Source: JAHWKV01 sp040905365
GTDB taxonomy: Bacteria; Actinomycetota; CADDZG01; JAHWKV01
Assembly (NCBI GenBank): GCA_040905365.1
Contig: JBBDRQ010000075.1
Span: 1 to 17,094, forward strand
Direction: 5' to 3'
Length of the DNA stretch: 17,094 nt
Positions 7,658-14,505 of this stretch are shown piece after piece. The notes beneath the pieces are model-generated. The model was given only the letters and a program-made list of their open reading frames with translations, ran no database searches and was not told the DNA's origin. Every line of letters begins with the position of its first letter. Positions within the stretch are counted from its first letter, which is position 1. Both the position numbers and the translations under genes were made by a program.

Positions 7658-8437
7658 ATGGACTTTGAAGTAGAACGTCGGCTGCAGTGGGCCGAGCAGA
7701 CCGCCGTCGAGGTCGGCAGGCTCCTCATGAAGGGATTTCGCGCCGGGATCGAGTCCACCGACAAGGCGGCCGGTATCGTTACCGAGCTCGACCGGCAGGC
7801 CGAGGAACTCGTCGTCAACGAGCTAGGGGCAGCGTTTCCAGAGGATGGACTGGTTTCCGAAGAGGGGGCAGCCATCCAAAGCTCCAACGGTTGGAGATGG
7901 ATCGTGGACCCGCTGGACGGGACCACCAACTACGTTGCCGGGCTACCGCACTTCGCCACCTCCTACGGATGCCTGCGCGGTGACCGGGTAGAGCTGGGCG
8001 TGGTTCATGCGCCTGCTATGAGCGAGACCTTTACGGCCACCCGCGGGGGAGGGGCATTCGGGCCGGACGGCCCTTTGAGGGCAAAGTCGACAGCCCGGCT
8101 CAGGGATGCGGTGTTTCTTCTCAACAAGTGCTACCTGCCGCCTGATGTGTTGTGGGACACCTGCCGCGGTTTGTTGGACAACCTTCGAGCGTTCCGCTAT
8201 TTGGGCTGCATCAGCCTGGATATCACTTACGTGGCCGCAGGCCGGGTGGACGGCTTGGTTCTCCTGCCGTCCGAACCCTGGGACATAGCGGCCGGAGTCG
8301 CGATGCTGCAAGAATCGGGCGCCGGGTACACCGATCTGTTCGGCGATCCCCTGTCCGCCGGTGAGCGATCCGGCATGGTCGCGGCCCCCTGGGCTTTGCT
8401 GGACGAGGTGCGGTCACTGTTGAGGTTCCCGCAATGA
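7658..8437 (+). CDS. Inositol-monophosphatase-family sugar phosphatase
   Basis: This is a 259-residue Mg2+-dependent phosphatase of the IMPase/FBPase fold. The motifs are VTELDRQAEE (41-50), the metal-binding SEEG at 67-70, WIVDPLDGTTNYVAG at 81-95 with D84 and D87, and EPWDIAAGVAM at 206-216 with D209. Members hydrolyse inositol phosphate, histidinol phosphate, fructose 1,6-bisphosphate or related compounds, and sequence reading does not separate them. It lies 104 bases downstream of the cbbX operon, and no other FBPase or SBPase is visible, so it may serve the CBB cycle (inference). It could equally be a HisN or SuhB housekeeping enzyme. No Shine-Dalgarno sequence is evident before ATG 7658, which begins the family-like N-terminus. 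Confidence 0.88.
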   Translation: MDFEVERRLQWAEQTAVEVGRLLMKGFRAGIESTDKAAGIVTELDRQAEELVVNELGAAFPEDGLVSEEGAAIQSSNGWRWIVDPLDGTTNYVAGLPHFATSYGCLRGDRVELGVVHAPAMSETFTATRGGGAFGPDGPLRAKSTARLRDAVFLLNKCYLPPDVLWDTCRGLLDNLRAFRYLGCISLDITYVAAGRVDGLVLLPSEPWDIAAGVAMLQESGAGYTDLFGDPLSAGERSGMVAAPWALLDEVRSLLRFPQ

Positions 8438-8499
8438 TGGGTAGAGGCGGTTGGAATCCTCCAGGGTCTGCGAGGAACTTGTGGCTCATGGATGGGAGG

Positions 8500-8517
8500 T
8501 TGGCATAATTGGCATAA
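8500..8517 (+). repeat. Perfect 9-bp tandem repeat (TTGGCATAA x2)
   Basis: TTGGCATAA occurs twice head-to-tail in the 211-base spacer before the CBS gene. The repeat contains CATAAT (8504-8509), and TAAGAT overlaps its end (8515-8520). Both are plausible -10 boxes, so the repeat may be part of a promoter or an operator for the downstream pair. Confidence 0.4.
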
Positions 8518-8648
8518 GATTCTCACGCGGTTGGGCTCAAGCGATGCACACTCCGGCCAGGGTCGGCCAAATCCGTAGCCCCCATGCCCGGCCGGCGAAG
8601 GTTCCGTGGAACCGTCGCCCGAGCGGTTTGGGAAGAAGGAGGTAGTAA

Positions 8649-9068
8649 TTGTCCACGGTTGAACAAACCATGCGCCGCAGCGTTCTGACGGTTAGACCCG
8701 AAGAGTCTCTGGAGCAGGCCGCGCAGGCCATGATCGAAAGAAGGACCGGATCGGCCGTTGTCGTGACGGGGCCTATCGGCGGTAAGTACATCGGGATAGT
8801 CACCGAGCGCGACGTTTTAAGGGCGGTGGCTCAGGGGCGTATCCCGTGGTCCACCAAGATCACGGAAGTCATGACGGCCGATCCTGTTTGCGTCTCTCCG
8901 GACGTGGAAACGGCAGAGGCTATCAAGATCATGATCGAAGGAGGCTTCAGGCACCTGCCTATAGCAAAAGACGGCAAGCTGGTAGGCCTTGTTAGTCTGA
9001 GGGAAATGTTGCGGGCCACAGCCCTGCCTCAGATGGGCCTCGAGAACGCCGAGGAGAAAGGCCAATAG
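8649..9068 (+). CDS. CBS-domain pair protein
   Basis: This is a 139-residue protein made almost entirely of two CBS motifs, at about residues 7-62 (MRRSVLTVRPEESLEQAAQA, then VTERDVLRAV) and 72-128 (VMTADPVCVSPDVETAEAIK, then GFRHLPIAKDGKLVGLVSLREML). Such stand-alone Bateman modules bind adenine nucleotides or similar ligands and sense energy state, and the partner is unknown. The start is TTG at 8649, chosen because a perfect AAGGAGGT lies five bases upstream and the family N-terminus begins there. It is followed after 49 bases by the yceI-like gene, probably as one transcript. Confidence 0.92.
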   Translation: MSTVEQTMRRSVLTVRPEESLEQAAQAMIERRTGSAVVVTGPIGGKYIGIVTERDVLRAVAQGRIPWSTKITEVMTADPVCVSPDVETAEAIKIMIEGGFRHLPIAKDGKLVGLVSLREMLRATALPQMGLENAEEKGQ

Positions 9069-9117
9069 GTAAGCGCCTACGTAAGCAGGTACACCCCCGA
9101 GTGGAAGGTAGCAGTAA

Positions 9118-9654
9118 ATGGTCAGTCCAGGAACGTATGAATTTGGTCCGAACAACGGGCGTTTGCTCGTCCATGTAAACCGCGAAGGTTTCGCCAAAAA
9201 GGCGGGCCACGACTTGATTACCGAGATCAAGAACTGGAGCGCCAAGGCCACTATCGCCGAGAACCCGGCGGAGTCAACGTTCACCGCTACCGCAGACATG
9301 AGCTCATTTTCGGTCGTCGAAGGCGTAGGCGGGGTCAAGCCTCTTTCAGAGGGAGACAAGGCCGACATCAAGAAGAATGCCACGCAAAAGGTTGTGACCA
9401 AACACGACATCACCTTTGAGTCGAGCGCAGTACAGCCGCAAGGCGACAACGCCGCCACGGTGTCCGGCGATCTGCAGCTCATGGGCAAGAAGAATCCCGT
9501 GCAGATCAAGCTGTCGGAGTCCAATGGCAAGGTCACGGCTAAGTTCACCGTGGTTCAGTCCAAATGGGGCATAAAGCCCTTCTCGGCCATGATGGGCGCC
9601 TTGAAGGTCAAAGACGAGATTCCGGTTGAGATCGAGGCCACCCTGCCGGAGTAG
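9118..9654 (+). CDS. YceI-like lipocalin-fold protein
   Basis: This is a 178-residue YceI-family protein. These proteins fold into a lipocalin-like barrel that binds isoprenoid or amphiphilic ligands. Family features are the opening PGTYEFGPNNGRLLVHVNREGF, GHDLITEIKNW, the mid-protein KPLSEGDKADIKKN and TFESSAVQPQG, and the late SGDLQLMGKKNPVQIKL and KWGIKPFSAMMGALKVKDEI. There is no signal peptide, so the protein is probably cytoplasmic, as for other actinobacterial members. GGAAGG lies nine bases before ATG 9118. The gene ends 14 bases before a very strong bidirectional terminator. The ligand is unknown. Confidence 0.9.
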   Translation: MVSPGTYEFGPNNGRLLVHVNREGFAKKAGHDLITEIKNWSAKATIAENPAESTFTATADMSSFSVVEGVGGVKPLSEGDKADIKKNATQKVVTKHDITFESSAVQPQGDNAATVSGDLQLMGKKNPVQIKLSESNGKVTAKFTVVQSKWGIKPFSAMMGALKVKDEIPVEIEATLPE

Positions 9655-9668
9655 TTCTGGTCAGTCCA

Positions 9669-9711
9669 GCAAAAAGCAGCGCCCCTAATTATTAGGGGCG
9701 CTGCTTTTTGC
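9669..9711. terminator. Bidirectional intrinsic terminator (20-bp perfect stem)
   Basis: The arms 9669-9688 and 9692-9711 are exact reverse complements separated by a three-base loop (tta). The stem has a GC-rich core flanked by A5 on the left and T5 on the right. Each strand therefore gives a hairpin ending in a U-run, serving both the yceI-like gene (+) and the convergent membrane-protein gene (-). Confidence 0.93.
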
Positions 9712-9732
9712 ATTGGGCCGCTTTCCGTACCC

Positions 9733-10323
9733 CTACTTCGGCTGGGGTGTTGCAGGCTTGAGGTCCGAGAACGAGTCTGTGGTCTGGCGTGGGTGGCCGG
9801 CCGGGACGTAGTCCTGTTGCCTTGCGTGCCACCGGCTGCCGAGGACTCCTCCCCAGATTGCAGCCGCGAAAAGGGCAACCAGCATCACGACGGTTGCCAC
9901 GATGCCCATGGGAGTCAAGTTGAAGTCGAGCGGGATGGTGCCGATATCCGCCCCCAGGGTGACCCGTTCAAGTTGCCGTACTGTAACCAGGTACAGCCCG
10001 GTGCCGCCGACTACAAAGACAGTCAGCAGGGCCACGCTCAATCCGTTGCCGACGCCGGCCCTGACCCCCATACGCCCGGCCGTGTAGCCGCCCCAAAGGT
10101 AAGCGACAAACAGCCCGATAGTCAGTGCCGCCGCGGTGCCGATGCTGGCCCAGGTCGATTCACCACGGACTACTGAGTGGATGTCGTGGTTCTGGTAGTC
10201 GAGGCCGAACCAAGTGATCCAGGCGAACGCAGCCGTCGCGGCCACAGCTACGACCAGGCCGGTCAGGATGCTGAGTAAAGAAAATCCCCCTCGTTGCGAA
10301 TAGCTACTTGCTGAATGCCCCAT
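9733..10323 (-). CDS. Four-helix membrane protein, function unknown
   Basis: This is a 196-residue protein with four predicted transmembrane helices, at about residues 16-38, 58-80, 92-113 and 139-161. A short hydrophilic N-terminus and a ~35-residue hydrophilic C-terminal tail (HARQQDYVPAGHPRQTTDSF) flank them. Glycine motifs (WGGYTAGRMG in helix 2 and WGGVLGSRW after helix 4) occur at equivalent places, suggesting an internal duplication of a two-helix unit. I do not recognise a named family, although such proteins are common in actinobacteria. GAGGAG lies seven bases before ATG 10323. It is divergent from the repair-fusion gene across 136 bases and convergent with the yceI-like gene. Confidence 0.8.
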   Translation of the reverse strand: MGHSASSYSQRGGFSLLSILTGLVVAVAATAAFAWITWFGLDYQNHDIHSVVRGESTWASIGTAAALTIGLFVAYLWGGYTAGRMGVRAGVGNGLSVALLTVFVVGGTGLYLVTVRQLERVTLGADIGTIPLDFNLTPMGIVATVVMLVALFAAAIWGGVLGSRWHARQQDYVPAGHPRQTTDSFSDLKPATPQPK

Positions 10324-10459
10324 TTTTCAGCTCCTCAGTTACAGTGCGGTCCATGAATCCGTGGCTCCAGTCTATTAGACCGACCCCGGGCCCCGTCGAA
10401 ACGGCGCGGACCCAGAGCGTCCAGGTGCCCCGAGTGCAAAGCGGAAGGGAGCGCTAGGC

Positions 10460-12265
10460 GTGCGCCAGCTGCGGTACGGCGTGGCCGGGCTGAAGGATTC
10501 CCGGGACTTGCAAGCCTCGATCGACTACCTGGTGCGGACCGGCTTTGCGGCGTGCGAGGTGCAGTTTGTAAAGGAGTTCACCCTCAAAGAATCCGAAGCC
10601 CGCAAGCTGGGCGACCTAGCGAGGGACGAGGGGATTTCGCTGTCGGTGCACGCCCCCTACTTTGCTCAGCTAGCTACAACCGATCCGGATCGACGTAAAC
10701 AGCACCTGGGTGCCTTGCACCACTGTTGCAAGCTGGCTGCGGCGATGGGGGCCACGGTTGTGGTGTGTCACCCGGGCAGGCACGACAACCGGTCCGGGGA
10801 ACAGCTGCACGAAACGGTCGACGCCGCGCTCGAAACCCTCGGTCCCAAAGTGGTGGATTTGGGCGTGAAGCTGGGCATGGAGACCTGCGGTAAGCGTTCG
10901 CAGTTCGGATCGTTGGGAGACCTGGCGTTGCTGGTGCCCAGACACTCCTTCACCACGGTGGTAATCGACTACGCGCATATCCATGCGCTTTCCAACGGAT
11001 CCCTCAACAGCGCGGAGGCTTTGCGAGCTCTTTTTGCCTACATCACGCAGCAGTTCGCCTACGAGCATCTGTGGCCTTTGCATACCCACTTCAGCGACAA
11101 CGAGTTTGGAGCCGGCGGCGAGATCCGCCACGTTCCCTACGGCGAGGGGAGCCTGCGAATCGCCAACGTGGTCGAGGGAGCGGCCGCCTTTGACCTGGCT
11201 CTGACCGTGATCTCAGAAGAGAAGTGGGAAAAGTCGCATTTGCAGATACTCCGGGAGCTCAAGAGTACCGGTGCTCCCTTGGCTAAAGCCGCGGCACCCG
11301 CAAAGCTGCCGCAGGGTCGGGTGTGGTTTCCCAGCCCGCTGCCCGTTGAGCCAAAGGCCGACTTTCACGTATTCCGGCACGGCCCCAGGGAGGTCCGTAT
11401 CACCAACATCGACAAAGTCTACTTTCCGGACGACGGCCTCACTAAAGGTGATCTGGTCTCTTACTATTACAACGTGGCGCGCATGATGCTGCCCTTTCTC
11501 AAGGACCGTCCCGTCACCATGCAAAGAGTGCCCGACGGCATTTACGGGCAGGCGTTTTACGAGAAGCAAATACCCAAGGGAGCTCCGGGTTGGATCAAGA
11601 CGGTGCCGGTGCCGGCGGAGGGAGGGTCGCGCACCATCGACTTCATTGTGGTCGAGGACGTAGCTACTTTGGTCTGGATGGCCCAGATCGGAAGCGTTGA
11701 ATGTCACGCATGGACCGGCCGCTGGCCTAACGTCGAAGAGCCGGATTTTGCGGTGTTGGACCTCGATCCCCACGAGCCGATCTCCTTCGACGACGTCAGA
11801 GCGGTCGGCCGGTTGGTCAAGGTCGTTTTGGACGGTTTGGGTCTGGCCGCCTTCCCCAAGACTTCGGGCGGGTCGGGCCTGCAGATTTTCGTTCCCATCA
11901 CCCCGGGCCATTCGTACAAGGAGGTACGGGAGTTTTGTGCAGGGGTCGGCGCCTTGCTGCGGTCCGCCTATCCGGAGAAAGTCACGATGGAGGCCGCCAA
12001 GGCCAAGCGGGCGGGCAAGGTGTACGTGGATGTGGGGCAAAACGCCAAGGGGCAGACGCTGGTTGCTCCATACTCCGTGCGACCGTACCCGGGGGCTCCG
12101 GTCTCCACCCCGTTGGCGTGGAAGGAGCTGGACCAGGTGATCTATCCGGAGCAGTTCCGCATATCGACCCTGTTCGAGCGCATCGAGCGGGTGGGGGACC
12201 TTTTCGCGGATGCCGTGAGGTCGCGGCAGGATCTGGGCCCGACTCTTCAACGCCTGCGTGGATAG
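10460..12265 (+). CDS. Endonuclease IV-like TIM barrel fused to LigD-type polymerase domain
   Basis: This is a 601-residue two-domain protein. Residues 1-265 are a xylose-isomerase/endonuclease IV-like TIM barrel with the ordered metal-ligand motifs VHAPYF (H64), VVCHPGRH (H104), GMETCG (E141), VIDYAHIHA (D170, H173), HTHFSDN (H210), EIRHVPYGEG (H224) and SEE (E253/254). A Pro/Ala-rich linker spans about 266-297. Residues 310-590 form a LigD Pol (archaeo-eukaryotic primase superfamily) domain: RITNIDKVYFPDDGLTKGDLV, RPVTMQRVPDG, the catalytic DLD (D434, D436), KTSGGSGLQIFVPI (467-480) and VYVDVGQN (D524). Such domains add ribo- or deoxynucleotides at DNA breaks in bacterial NHEJ, and the barrel would cut abasic sites or clean 3' ends. 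There is no ligase domain. The start is GTG 10460 with AAGGGAG about eight bases upstream. No Ku or ligase gene is in the window. Confidence 0.88.
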   Translation: MRQLRYGVAGLKDSRDLQASIDYLVRTGFAACEVQFVKEFTLKESEARKLGDLARDEGISLSVHAPYFAQLATTDPDRRKQHLGALHHCCKLAAAMGATVVVCHPGRHDNRSGEQLHETVDAALETLGPKVVDLGVKLGMETCGKRSQFGSLGDLALLVPRHSFTTVVIDYAHIHALSNGSLNSAEALRALFAYITQQFAYEHLWPLHTHFSDNEFGAGGEIRHVPYGEGSLRIANVVEGAAAFDLALTVISEEKWEKSHLQILRELKSTGAPLAKAAAPAKLPQGRVWFPSPLPVEPKADFHVFRHGPREVRITNIDKVYFPDDGLTKGDLVSYYYNVARMMLPFLKDRPVTMQRVPDGIYGQAFYEKQIPKGAPGWIKTVPVPAEGGSRTIDFIVVEDVATLVWMAQIGSVECHAWTGRWPNVEEPDFAVLDLDPHEPISFDDVRAVGRLVKVVLDGLGLAAFPKTSGGSGLQIFVPITPGHSYKEVREFCAGVGALLRSAYPEKVTMEAAKAKRAGKVYVDVGQNAKGQTLVAPYSVRPYPGAPVSTPLAWKELDQVIYPEQFRISTLFERIERVGDLFADAVRSRQDLGPTLQRLRG

Positions 12266-12382
12266 GCCGGGGTCTGCGCGCGGTGGGCTGCTAATCCAGT
12301 ATCTTGCCACTCAGCAGGTCGACGGCCGAAGCGTCGGGCGCCGTCACACCCAGTTACTTGGCCGGCAGGAGGAGTTGAAGCG

Positions 12383-12400
12383 ATGGTGCGAATCTTATGA
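12383..12400 (+). CDS. Five-codon mini-ORF overlapping the trpD start
   Basis: AGGAGGAG at 12367-12374 is a strong Shine-Dalgarno sequence placed eight bases before ATG 12383. That frame reads M-V-R-I-L and stops at TGA 12398-12400, inside an ATGA overlap with the trpD ATG at 12397. trpD itself has no Shine-Dalgarno sequence at normal distance, so ribosomes probably reach it by terminating here and restarting. There are no Trp codons, so this is not a classical attenuator peptide. Confidence 0.5.
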   Translation: MVRIL

Positions 12401-13416
12401 CGGACAGCTGGTCGGAGGTATTGGGGGCGGTCTTTTCCGGCCGGCTTCTCAGCCGGAGCGAGGCTGCCTGGGCGATGGAGCAGATCATGACCGGCGAGGC
12501 AACTCCCGCCCGCCTGGGAGCCCTCCTGGCGGGACTCAGGGTCAGGGGTGAGTCGACTGAGGAGATGGTGGGGCTTGTTCAGACCATGCGGGAGTTCTCC
12601 CAAAAAGTTGAGGTCGATTACGAGGTCGTCGACACCTGCGGTACCGGAGGGGACCGCTCCGGTTCCATCAACGTGTCGACCATGGCGGCCTTCGTGGTGG
12701 CCGGCGCCGGTGCGAAGGTAGCCAAGCACGGAAACCGGGCGGCATCGAGCCGGTGCGGATCGGCGGACGTTCTGGAGGCGCTCGGCGTAAAGGTGGATCT
12801 GGGCCCGGAGGGAGTCAAGCGGTGCCTGGACGAGGCGGGGATCGGGTTTTGCTTTGCTCCCACCTTTCACCCGTCCATGCGTCACGCGGGACCCATACGC
12901 AAGGAGCTGGGAGTACCGACGGTGTTCAATTTTCTCGGCCCGTTGACCAACCCGGCAGGCGCCAAACGCCAGGCTGTAGGCATCTCCGATCTCAATATGG
13001 CGCCCAAAATGGTTGAGGTGCTCAAGATCCTGGGGAGCGAGAGGGTCCTGGCCTTCCGGGGTCACGACGGGCTCGACGAGCTGTCCACCGCGGCACCCTC
13101 GGACCTGTGGGAATTGGTAGATGGACAGATAACGCAGTCGGTGATCGACCCGCTGGAGCTGGGCATTCGCCGCGCTCCTTCTTCGGCGCTTGAGGGCGGC
13201 ACTGCTGAAGAGAATGCACGAGTGGTGAAGCAGGTTCTCGACGGAGGTACCGGACCCGACCGGGACGTGGTGGTGCTAAACGCGGCCGCGGCCGTGGTGG
13301 CGGCGGGCATCGCCCACGACCTGCCTGCCGCATTGTTGGTGGCAGCAGAATCCGTGGACTCGGGCAAAGCACGCCGGGCGCTGGAACAGCTGATCGACGT
13401 ATCGAACCGGTATTAG
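12397..13416 (+). CDS. trpD: Anthranilate phosphoribosyltransferase
   Basis: The enzyme joins anthranilate to PRPP, the second committed step of tryptophan synthesis. At 339 residues it is full length. Motifs are the PRPP loop DTCGTGGDRSGSINVST (79-95), KHGNRAASS (110-118), the anthranilate-site RHAGPIRKELG (162-172) with NFLGPLTNP following, and the metal-binding GHDGLDE (222-228). An in-frame stop lies seven codons upstream, so ATG 12397 is the earliest start. It overlaps the five-codon mini-ORF. No other trp gene is present, so the gene stands apart from a trp operon, as is common in actinobacteria. The spacer from the preceding repair gene is 131 bases. Confidence 0.97.
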   Translation: MTDSWSEVLGAVFSGRLLSRSEAAWAMEQIMTGEATPARLGALLAGLRVRGESTEEMVGLVQTMREFSQKVEVDYEVVDTCGTGGDRSGSINVSTMAAFVVAGAGAKVAKHGNRAASSRCGSADVLEALGVKVDLGPEGVKRCLDEAGIGFCFAPTFHPSMRHAGPIRKELGVPTVFNFLGPLTNPAGAKRQAVGISDLNMAPKMVEVLKILGSERVLAFRGHDGLDELSTAAPSDLWELVDGQITQSVIDPLELGIRRAPSSALEGGTAEENARVVKQVLDGGTGPDRDVVVLNAAAAVVAAGIAHDLPAALLVAAESVDSGKARRALEQLIDVSNRY

Positions 13417-13457
13417 GTCTCGGCAGGAGACGGTGCCCGCCGGTCGTGCAAAACAGG

Positions 13458-13463
13458 TATCGT
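13458..13463 (+). promoter_or_regulatory. Candidate -10 for a leaderless transcript
   Basis: TATCGT ends seven bases before ATG 13471, the distance expected if transcription starts on the start codon. No good Shine-Dalgarno sequence is present. The -35 region is not recognisable. Confidence 0.4.
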
Positions 13464-13470
13464 GATTGTT

Positions 13471-13848
13471 ATGAAATGGCTGATGAGGTTGCTTGGTCTG
13501 GACAGGTTTCAAGGTGAGGAAACCGTCGGCGTTCCCGCGAAGCAGGCATCCGATACCCCCATCACCGAGAGACGAGCTACTCCGGACCCCGAAGCGCTAG
13601 CTGAAGCATCCAATCCGCAGGCCCCCCGGCCCGGTTTGGACTTGGACCGGCTAAAGTCGCTACCATCCGCCCAGTATCAGCCGCTTACTGAGTACCTGAG
13701 CTATATCCAGGTCAAGCGCGGCGAAACCGAGAGTCTGGTGTTCGTCCGCCAGAGCGATATCGACGCGCTGGCGGACATGACCGGGGAGAGTCGAGACAAC
13801 TTTCTAAAAGAGTTCAAGCGCCTTGGCGTGTTGATTTCCATGAATTAG
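13471..13848 (+). CDS. 125-residue protein of unknown function
   Basis: The protein has a short basic amphipathic N-terminus (MKWLMRLLGLDRF), a Pro/Ala/Glu-rich, probably disordered segment at about 14-60, and a compact C-terminal region (about 62-125). The C-terminal region contains LPSAQYQPLTEYLSYIQ and DIDALADMTGESRDNFLKEF, ending in RLGVLISMN. It looks helical and might be a small winged-helix-like fold, but I cannot name a family. ATG 13471 is preferred because a TATCGT -10-like box precedes it at leaderless spacing; GTG 13462 in the same frame is the alternative. It lies 54 bases after trpD. Confidence 0.7.
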   Translation: MKWLMRLLGLDRFQGEETVGVPAKQASDTPITERRATPDPEALAEASNPQAPRPGLDLDRLKSLPSAQYQPLTEYLSYIQVKRGETESLVFVRQSDIDALADMTGESRDNFLKEFKRLGVLISMN

Positions 13849-14026
13849 TGCGTGCTCCATAGCGCAAGTATCGTGGCGTAGACGTCCCGGCAAGTCGTTT
13901 CTTCTGGTTCGGCATTAGCGCGTTTTCGATGCGCATTGCCGTTGAAGGCCCTGATTGTCACACCCCGCCCCTATTGTCGTCTGTGAGCTTCGCGACCGAA
14001 GCCCCTTAACCGAAGGGAGGTCACAG

Positions 14027-14320
14027 ATGGACAGATTCGAATCCGCCTCCGGCAACGGACTGGAGGTCACGCAGGAAGAGGCGCGTGCCTGGGGAGACCG
14101 TTTGGCGTCCGAGCTGGATCCGAGACTCGCCGATGTTTGGTCTTGTGTTTTCGGAGTTGAATCGGACCCGACACTCGAGCAGCTGGCGTGGTTTCTGAGA
14201 ATGGCTTACCTGAACGGTTACGAGGATGGATTGACGGAGGTTCGCCGGGGGGCCCTGTTTGAGGACCTGGGCCTCGGGGTGCCCACTCGCAGCGACGGCA
14301 GCAGGGGGGTAGGGGCATGA
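14027..14320 (+). CDS. 97-residue acidic protein, first of a coupled pair
   Basis: ATG 14027 is chosen because GGGAGGT stands five bases upstream; the frame is open to 13955 but without support. The 97-residue product is acidic and helical, with the central stretch QLAWFLRMAYLNGYEDGL followed by TEVRRGALFEDLG and a flexible Gly/Arg/Ser tail. I recognise similar small actinobacterial hypothetical proteins but no function. Its TGA overlaps the ATG of the next gene (ATGA), so the two are made together. The 178-base spacer upstream holds no clear promoter. Confidence 0.8.
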   Translation: MDRFESASGNGLEVTQEEARAWGDRLASELDPRLADVWSCVFGVESDPTLEQLAWFLRMAYLNGYEDGLTEVRRGALFEDLGLGVPTRSDGSRGVGA

Positions 14321-14505
14321 TTGTCGATTGCACCGACTGTGAGATGTATCGCAGCGAGCACTGCCAGGACTGCTTTGTAATGGCCGTGTTGAACCGGCGC
14401 AATGACGCGCCGCTGGAGATAGACGACACGCACAAACAGGCTATCGACCGTTTGCAGCAGGCCGGGCTGGCGCCGACGTTGAGGTTCACGAAGAAGGCGG
14501 GGTAG
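14317..14505 (+). CDS. 62-residue CxxC...CxxC protein, probable zinc-binding
   Basis: This is a small protein opening MIVDCTDCEMYRSEHCQDCF, with Cys at residues 5, 8, 16 and 19. A CxxC-x7-CxxC pattern is typical of a four-Cys zinc site or a small iron-sulfur site. The rest is a helical segment (DDTHKQAIDRLQQAGL) and a basic C-terminus (RFTKKAG). Short proteins with this MIVDC...C pattern are, to my knowledge, widespread in actinobacteria and of unknown function. It is coupled to the preceding gene by an ATGA overlap, with a G-rich stretch as ribosome site. It may partner that protein or bind nucleic acid (inference). Confidence 0.8.
   Translation: MIVDCTDCEMYRSEHCQDCFVMAVLNRRNDAPLEIDDTHKQAIDRLQQAGLAPTLRFTKKAG

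Noticed and set aside
7054..7929. 291-codon minus-strand frame spanning cbbX, the 77-residue gene and the phosphatase
   Set aside because: It crosses three plus-strand genes with good ribosome sites or motifs, and its composition is Ser/Arg/Pro-rich without domains.
8500..8517. Sigma-54 promoter suggested by TTGGCATAATTGGCA
   Set aside because: The spacing between the GG and GC elements is eight bases where ten are needed, and no TTGCA-like -12 element is present.
8451..8645. 64-codon plus-strand frame before the CBS gene
   Set aside because: It has no Shine-Dalgarno sequence, the frame runs over the tandem repeat and the probable promoter, and the composition is not protein-like.
11213..12310. 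365-codon minus-strand frame opposite the polymerase domain
   Set aside because: The plus-strand protein has conserved catalytic motifs throughout, and the antisense product resembles nothing.
13955..14026. Upstream extension of the 97-residue gene
   Set aside because: There is no ribosome site at 13955, while ATG 14027 has GGGAGGT five bases before it.
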